A stretch of DNA of 10,187 nt from an uncultured Prevotella sp. (lineage in GTDB: Bacteria; Bacteroidota; Bacteroidia; Bacteroidales; Bacteroidaceae): the NCBI GenBank assembly GCA_905202125.1, contig CAJKQX010000079.1:1-10187 (forward strand), read 5' to 3'. The notes beneath the pieces are model-generated. The model was not told the DNA's origin and did no database searches. It saw nothing but the letters and a program-made list of their open reading frames with translations. A program made the translations under genes and the position numbers. Below, piece after piece: positions 8,647 through 10,187 of this stretch. The first letter of the stretch is position 1; every line of letters starts with the position of its first letter.

Positions 8647-8769
8647 TTAGAATTTTTGCGCTAACACAGTTTTGACAGCAGCCATATCTTCACGCAGCTC
8701 GTCAATTTTTGCTTCTATGCCATCAACTTTTGTCTCCATATTACCAAGACGGTATCTGTCAACAGCCAT
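8647..8769 (-). CDS. 40-aa coiled-coil small protein, function unknown
   Basis: A short reading frame (40 codons plus TAA) starting with ATG at 8769, not matched to any family I can name. It is likely real because its hydrophobic residues follow an unbroken 4-3 heptad pattern: M11, V15, I18, I22, L25, M29, V32, L36. The positions between are mostly charged or small (E12, K14, D16, E19, K21, D23, E24, R26, E27, D28). A two-stranded or higher coiled coil is therefore expected, with no signal peptide or membrane segment. It lies 24 nt after the 34-aa membrane microprotein gene and 59 nt before fabG, all on one strand. The internal ATG at codon 11 could be an alternative start that would leave just the coiled coil. 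A role as an oligomerising adaptor or partner of a neighbour is speculation. Confidence 0.6.
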   Translation of the reverse strand: MAVDRYRLGNMETKVDGIEAKIDELREDMAAVKTVLAQKF

Positions 8770-8793
8770 TATTTGCGCTTTATTATAGGGTAT

Positions 8794-8898
8794 TTATAAG
8801 TTTGCGAGCCATTTTTTCCCTTGTTTAGTGTTAAGCCACAGTCCGAACACTATACAGAAAATAATTATTGCTGAAAATAAAAATATCACTGATCCCAT
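8794..8898 (-). CDS. 34-aa single-pass membrane microprotein, function unknown
   Basis: A frame of 34 codons plus TAA. Residues 4-22 are a continuous hydrophobic helix ending in G19-L20-W21-L22. A short polar and basic tail follows (N-T-K-Q-G-K-K, residues 23-29), then W30-L31-A-N-L. The basic residues after the helix predict a cytoplasmic C-terminus. Its ATG sits 5 nt after the stop of the 81-aa membrane protein gene. The bases TAGGAATT, which include that stop codon, give an AGGA just ahead of the ATG, so coupled translation is likely. The 40-aa coiled-coil gene follows 24 nt on. I do not recognise a named family with certainty; the helix plus basic-Trp tail and the tight coupling argue that it is a genuine gene and a possible subunit or regulator acting with the preceding protein. 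Confidence 0.6.
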   Translation of the reverse strand: MGSVIFLFSAIIIFCIVFGLWLNTKQGKKWLANL

Positions 8899-8903
8899 AA
8901 TTC

Positions 8904-9149
8904 CTATGATTTAATTATTTTGTTACCTATAAACGCCAATGAATATGTCGCTATCAAACCAACGGCTGTGACAATATAATATTCTATACGTGTCACATCC
9001 GTCACGATTATCATAATACTGCCAATGACTAAGGCTGTAAAAACAATTTTTGCAAGGTCGTAGAAAAACTTGCCCAATGTCTCCTGTCCCAGACTGCGTT
9101 TTGCTTTTCGTTTTTCTTTTTCCTTTATGTCATTGCTGAAATTACTCAT
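8904..9149 (-). CDS. 81-aa two-helix membrane protein (DUF6722-like)
   Basis: Small inner-membrane protein of unknown function. From the ATG at 9149 it has a highly charged N-terminus (residues 7-18, rich in K/E/R), then an amphipathic stretch L-G-K-F-F-Y-D-L-A-K (25-34). Two membrane helices follow at about 32-50 and 57-75, joined by a short loop T-D-V-T-R-I-E, with a basic end (N-K-I-I-K-S). The layout recalls short Bacteroidales proteins filed as DUF6722; that label is from memory and tentative. A TTG three codons upstream (9158) could extend it to 84 aa, but it overlaps a perfect promoter -7 element, so the ATG is preferred. The helix-loop-helix topology puts both ends in the cytoplasm by the positive-inside rule. 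The 34-aa microprotein gene follows 5 nt downstream. Confidence 0.75.
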   Translation of the reverse strand: MSNFSNDIKEKEKRKAKRSLGQETLGKFFYDLAKIVFTALVIGSIMIIVTDVTRIEYYIVTAVGLIATYSLAFIGNKIIKS

Positions 9150-9155
9150 TTTTTG

Positions 9156-9163
9156 CAAAGTTA
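9156..9163 (-). promoter_or_regulatory. Perfect Bacteroidales -7 promoter element before the 81-aa membrane protein gene
   Basis: On the minus strand the sequence reads TAACTTTG, an exact match to TAnnTTTG. No TTTG is found 19-21 nt upstream, so the -33 box is poor. The last base of the element is only 6 nt before the preferred ATG at 9149. Transcription would therefore begin almost at the start codon and the mRNA would be leaderless or nearly so. If used, it would start a unit of the three small genes and possibly fabG, separate from the tetR promoter. Confidence 0.5.
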
Positions 9164-9243
9164 CTATTTTTTTACTTTCTAAATTCTTATTAATCCAACA
9201 ACTTTATACACTCCGAACACATCAGACTTATCCTGTTAATAAT

Positions 9244-9253
9244 CCAATATTGG
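9244..9253. repeat. 10-bp perfect palindrome in the tetR-downstream gap
   Basis: CCAATATTGG is a perfect palindrome, flanked by AA on the left and TT on the right after one mismatch per side. It lies in the 146-bp AT-rich space between tetR and the 81-aa membrane protein gene, about 80 bp upstream of the -7 element there. It could be a regulator site for the downstream genes, but a 10-bp palindrome in such AT-rich DNA may be chance. The rest of the gap shows no gene and only weak AT-only inverted repeats, with no clear terminator after tetR. Confidence 0.25.
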
Positions 9254-9304
9254 TTTTATATTTAAAAATAAAATTTAAAATTTCATTCCCTTAAATTACG
9301 ATTA

Positions 9305-9898
9305 TCATTTTACGCCAGACTTTCCTAAAGCACCGTATACAACTTTTGCCACTAGAGGCTTGCTTGCTTCTTCAGTCATACCATGGCCAATACGTCCATA
9401 AATAAATGGCACCTCAAGTCCCTTTATACAATAATGGGTAATATCGGCCACCAAATCGACGTCTTCTATATCAAACTCATCATCCGCCTTACCATCAGCA
9501 TAAACTTTACGGAACAATTCAATCTCGTACTCATCAAAGTTCTTTCGAACTTTCTCAACCATCCATATATTACGAAAGAACTCAGCACGCAAGTTACCAT
9601 TCCGTACGACTGTTTCACGTATCATGCTCAGATGAGTATAAATCAACTCAATAATCTTATCTTGTGGACGTATTTTCATTGCTGCGACCTCATCAAGTTT
9701 ATCTGATAAGCGTTCAAGCTCTGACTCAATAACTGCGGAATAAACATCCTCTTTCCTGCTGAAATAAGTATAAAGTGTTCGTCTGCCTTTTCCGGAAGCC
9801 ACGGCAATATCGTTCATTGTTGTATTAGCGATTCCGTTTTTTGCAAATAATTGCCTTGCAACATCCACCAATATTTGTCGAGTCTTAGAAATTGACAT
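9305..9898 (-). CDS. TetR/AcrR-family transcriptional regulator
   Basis: Dimeric ligand-responsive DNA-binding protein, usually a repressor. The 197-aa product has the family helix-turn-helix at residues about 6-50: an N-terminal helix (I-L-V-D-V-A-R-Q-L-F-A-K-N-G), then T-T-M-N-D-I-A-V-A-S-G and the recognition helix region G-K-G-R-R-T-L-Y-T-Y-F (36-46), followed by K-E-D-V-Y. The remaining ~145 residues form the variable all-helical ligand and dimer domain, so the inducer cannot be told. Upstream is a good promoter overlapped by an inverted repeat, suggesting autoregulation. The nearest genes downstream are small membrane proteins and fabG. TetR-family regulators of fatty-acid genes are known (for example FabR in E. 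coli), so control of fabG is a reasonable but unproven inference. Length and start are normal for the family. Confidence 0.93.
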   Translation of the reverse strand: MSISKTRQILVDVARQLFAKNGIANTTMNDIAVASGKGRRTLYTYFSRKEDVYSAVIESELERLSDKLDEVAAMKIRPQDKIIELIYTHLSMIRETVVRNGNLRAEFFRNIWMVEKVRKNFDEYEIELFRKVYADGKADDEFDIEDVDLVADITHYCIKGLEVPFIYGRIGHGMTEEASKPLVAKVVYGALGKSGVK

Positions 9899-9921
9899 AT
9901 AAATATTAATTAATTTAACAT

Positions 9922-9946
9922 TTGCACATTAATTTTACTTGTGCGA
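9922..9946. promoter_or_regulatory. Inverted-repeat candidate operator before tetR
   Basis: TTGCACA at 9922-9928 and TGTGCGA at 9940-9946 form an inverted repeat with one mismatch and an 11-bp spacer (25 bp overall). It overlaps the -7 element of the tetR promoter and covers the expected transcription start. That size, symmetry and placement suit a TetR-family operator used for autorepression. The link to this particular regulator is inferred from position only. Confidence 0.5.
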
Positions 9947-9975
9947 AAATACTATAATAATTTCAGATGAGCAAA
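9944..9975 (-). promoter_or_regulatory. Bacteroidales-type promoter for tetR
   Basis: On the minus strand a -33 TTTG (9975-9972) is followed, after exactly 20 nt, by TATTTTCG (9951-9944), a match to TAnnTTTG at all but one fixed position. The spacing fits the 19-21 nt known for the primary sigma factor of Bacteroides. A start near 9937 would give a 5' leader of about 40 nt before the tetR ATG. Confidence 0.6.
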
Positions 9976-9992
9976 TAATTAACACTACTTAA

Positions 9993-10016
9993 TAATAATC
10001 ATAATTGCGATTATTA
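9993..10016. repeat. AT-rich inverted repeat upstream of the tetR promoter
   Basis: TAATAATC (9993-10000) and GATTATTA (10009-10016) are perfect 8-bp inverted arms around an 8-bp spacer. The repeat lies 18 bp upstream of the -33 box. Neither strand has a T-run on the 3' side of the stem, so it is not a terminator. It may be a second protein site or chance in AT-rich DNA. Confidence 0.3.
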
Positions 10017-10023
10017 AAAAAAA

Positions 10024-10031
10024 TTGCACAT
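10024..10031. promoter_or_regulatory. Third copy of the TTGCACA half-site
   Basis: TTGCACAT here repeats exactly the left arm of the putative tetR operator (9922-9929), in the same orientation and 102 bp away. No matching inverted arm follows it. It could be a secondary binding half-site for the same regulator; evidence is limited to the sequence match. Confidence 0.25.
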
Positions 10032-10087
10032 GAAAGAAATATAAAACATAAATATGGTATATTGAGACGATTTTGAATGAAAGACAT

Positions 10088-10126
10088 AAAAAAAACCTCC
10101 GTTGAGCATTCACTCTTCGGAGGTTT
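10088..10126 (-). terminator. Intrinsic terminator of the rRNA operon
   Basis: A 9-bp perfect stem, arms 10118-10126 and 10093-10101, contains a CCTCCG/CGGAGG core. An extra inner GAG/CTC pairing (10104-10106 with 10113-10115) lies inside the loop. On the minus strand a run of eight T (10095-10088) overlaps and follows the stem. It is placed just after the 5S rRNA 3' end, so it ends the rRNA transcript and separates it from tetR. Confidence 0.9.
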
Positions 10127-10139
10127 CTATTTATAAAAG

Positions 10140-10187
10140 GGGGCGGCTACCTACTCTCCCACATTGCATTGCAGTACCATCGGCGCT
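10140..10187 (-). rRNA. rrf: 5S ribosomal RNA, 3' part (cut by the window edge)
   Basis: Read on the minus strand, the edge of the window gives the conserved 5S 3' half: AGCGCCGATGGTACTGC, then GTGGGAGAGTAGGT and GCCGCC. This is the helix IV/V region and the 3' strand of the terminal helix. About the first 65-70 nt lie outside the window. The exact 3' end is uncertain by a few bases (about 10140-10143). As 5S is normally the last rRNA gene, a 16S-23S-5S operon should lie beyond the right edge, transcribed toward this cluster. Confidence 0.92.

Noticed and set aside
9147..9158. TTG start at 9158 for the 81-aa membrane protein
   Set aside because: It would overlap the exact -7 promoter element and adds only three residues; the ATG at 9149 is simpler.
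8843..9220. TCCGAACAC occurring twice (near 8843 and 9212)
   Set aside because: One copy lies inside the 34-aa gene and the other in a gap; a 9-base match without symmetry or further similarity is probably chance.

Overview
The window comes from a Bacteroidota genome, most likely order Bacteroidales. Three things suggest this: a lipidated TamA-type barrel protein (TamL) encoded directly after tamB, promoter elements of the TTTG / TAnnTTTG type, and leaders without strong Shine-Dalgarno motifs. A Muribaculaceae-like origin is possible but cannot be settled here. Every gene I can support lies on the minus strand, so transcription runs from high to low coordinates. The long plus-strand open frames opposite tamB and tamL look like codon-usage shadows.

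Read in the direction of transcription, the window starts with the 3' end of a 5S rRNA gene, the tail of an rRNA operon (10187-10140). A strong intrinsic terminator follows (10126-10088). An AT-rich gap of about 190 bp then carries a well-formed Bacteroidales-type promoter overlapped by an inverted repeat, a likely operator for the TetR-family gene that follows (9898-9305). After a 146-bp AT-rich gap come three very short genes in series: an 81-aa two-helix membrane protein, a 34-aa single-helix membrane microprotein 5 nt behind it, and a 40-aa protein with a perfect heptad pattern. Next is fabG (8587-7832), an 88-bp spacer holding a long interrupted hairpin, an RluA-family pseudouridine synthase (7743-7069), then tamB (7017-2350) and tamL (2366-63), which overlap by 17 nt.

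The functional theme is the cell envelope. FabG reduces 3-oxoacyl-ACP in fatty-acid synthesis. TamB is an envelope-spanning AsmA-like protein linked to phospholipid transport and outer-membrane protein assembly. TamL is its outer-membrane Omp85 partner. The small membrane proteins and the TetR regulator sit upstream of fabG and could belong to an envelope or lipid response, but that is inference. I found no mobile element, CRISPR array, tRNA, defence system or clearly new multi-gene system. The least-described parts are the three small genes, the regulatory DNA before tetR, and the hairpin between fabG and the pseudouridine synthase gene.
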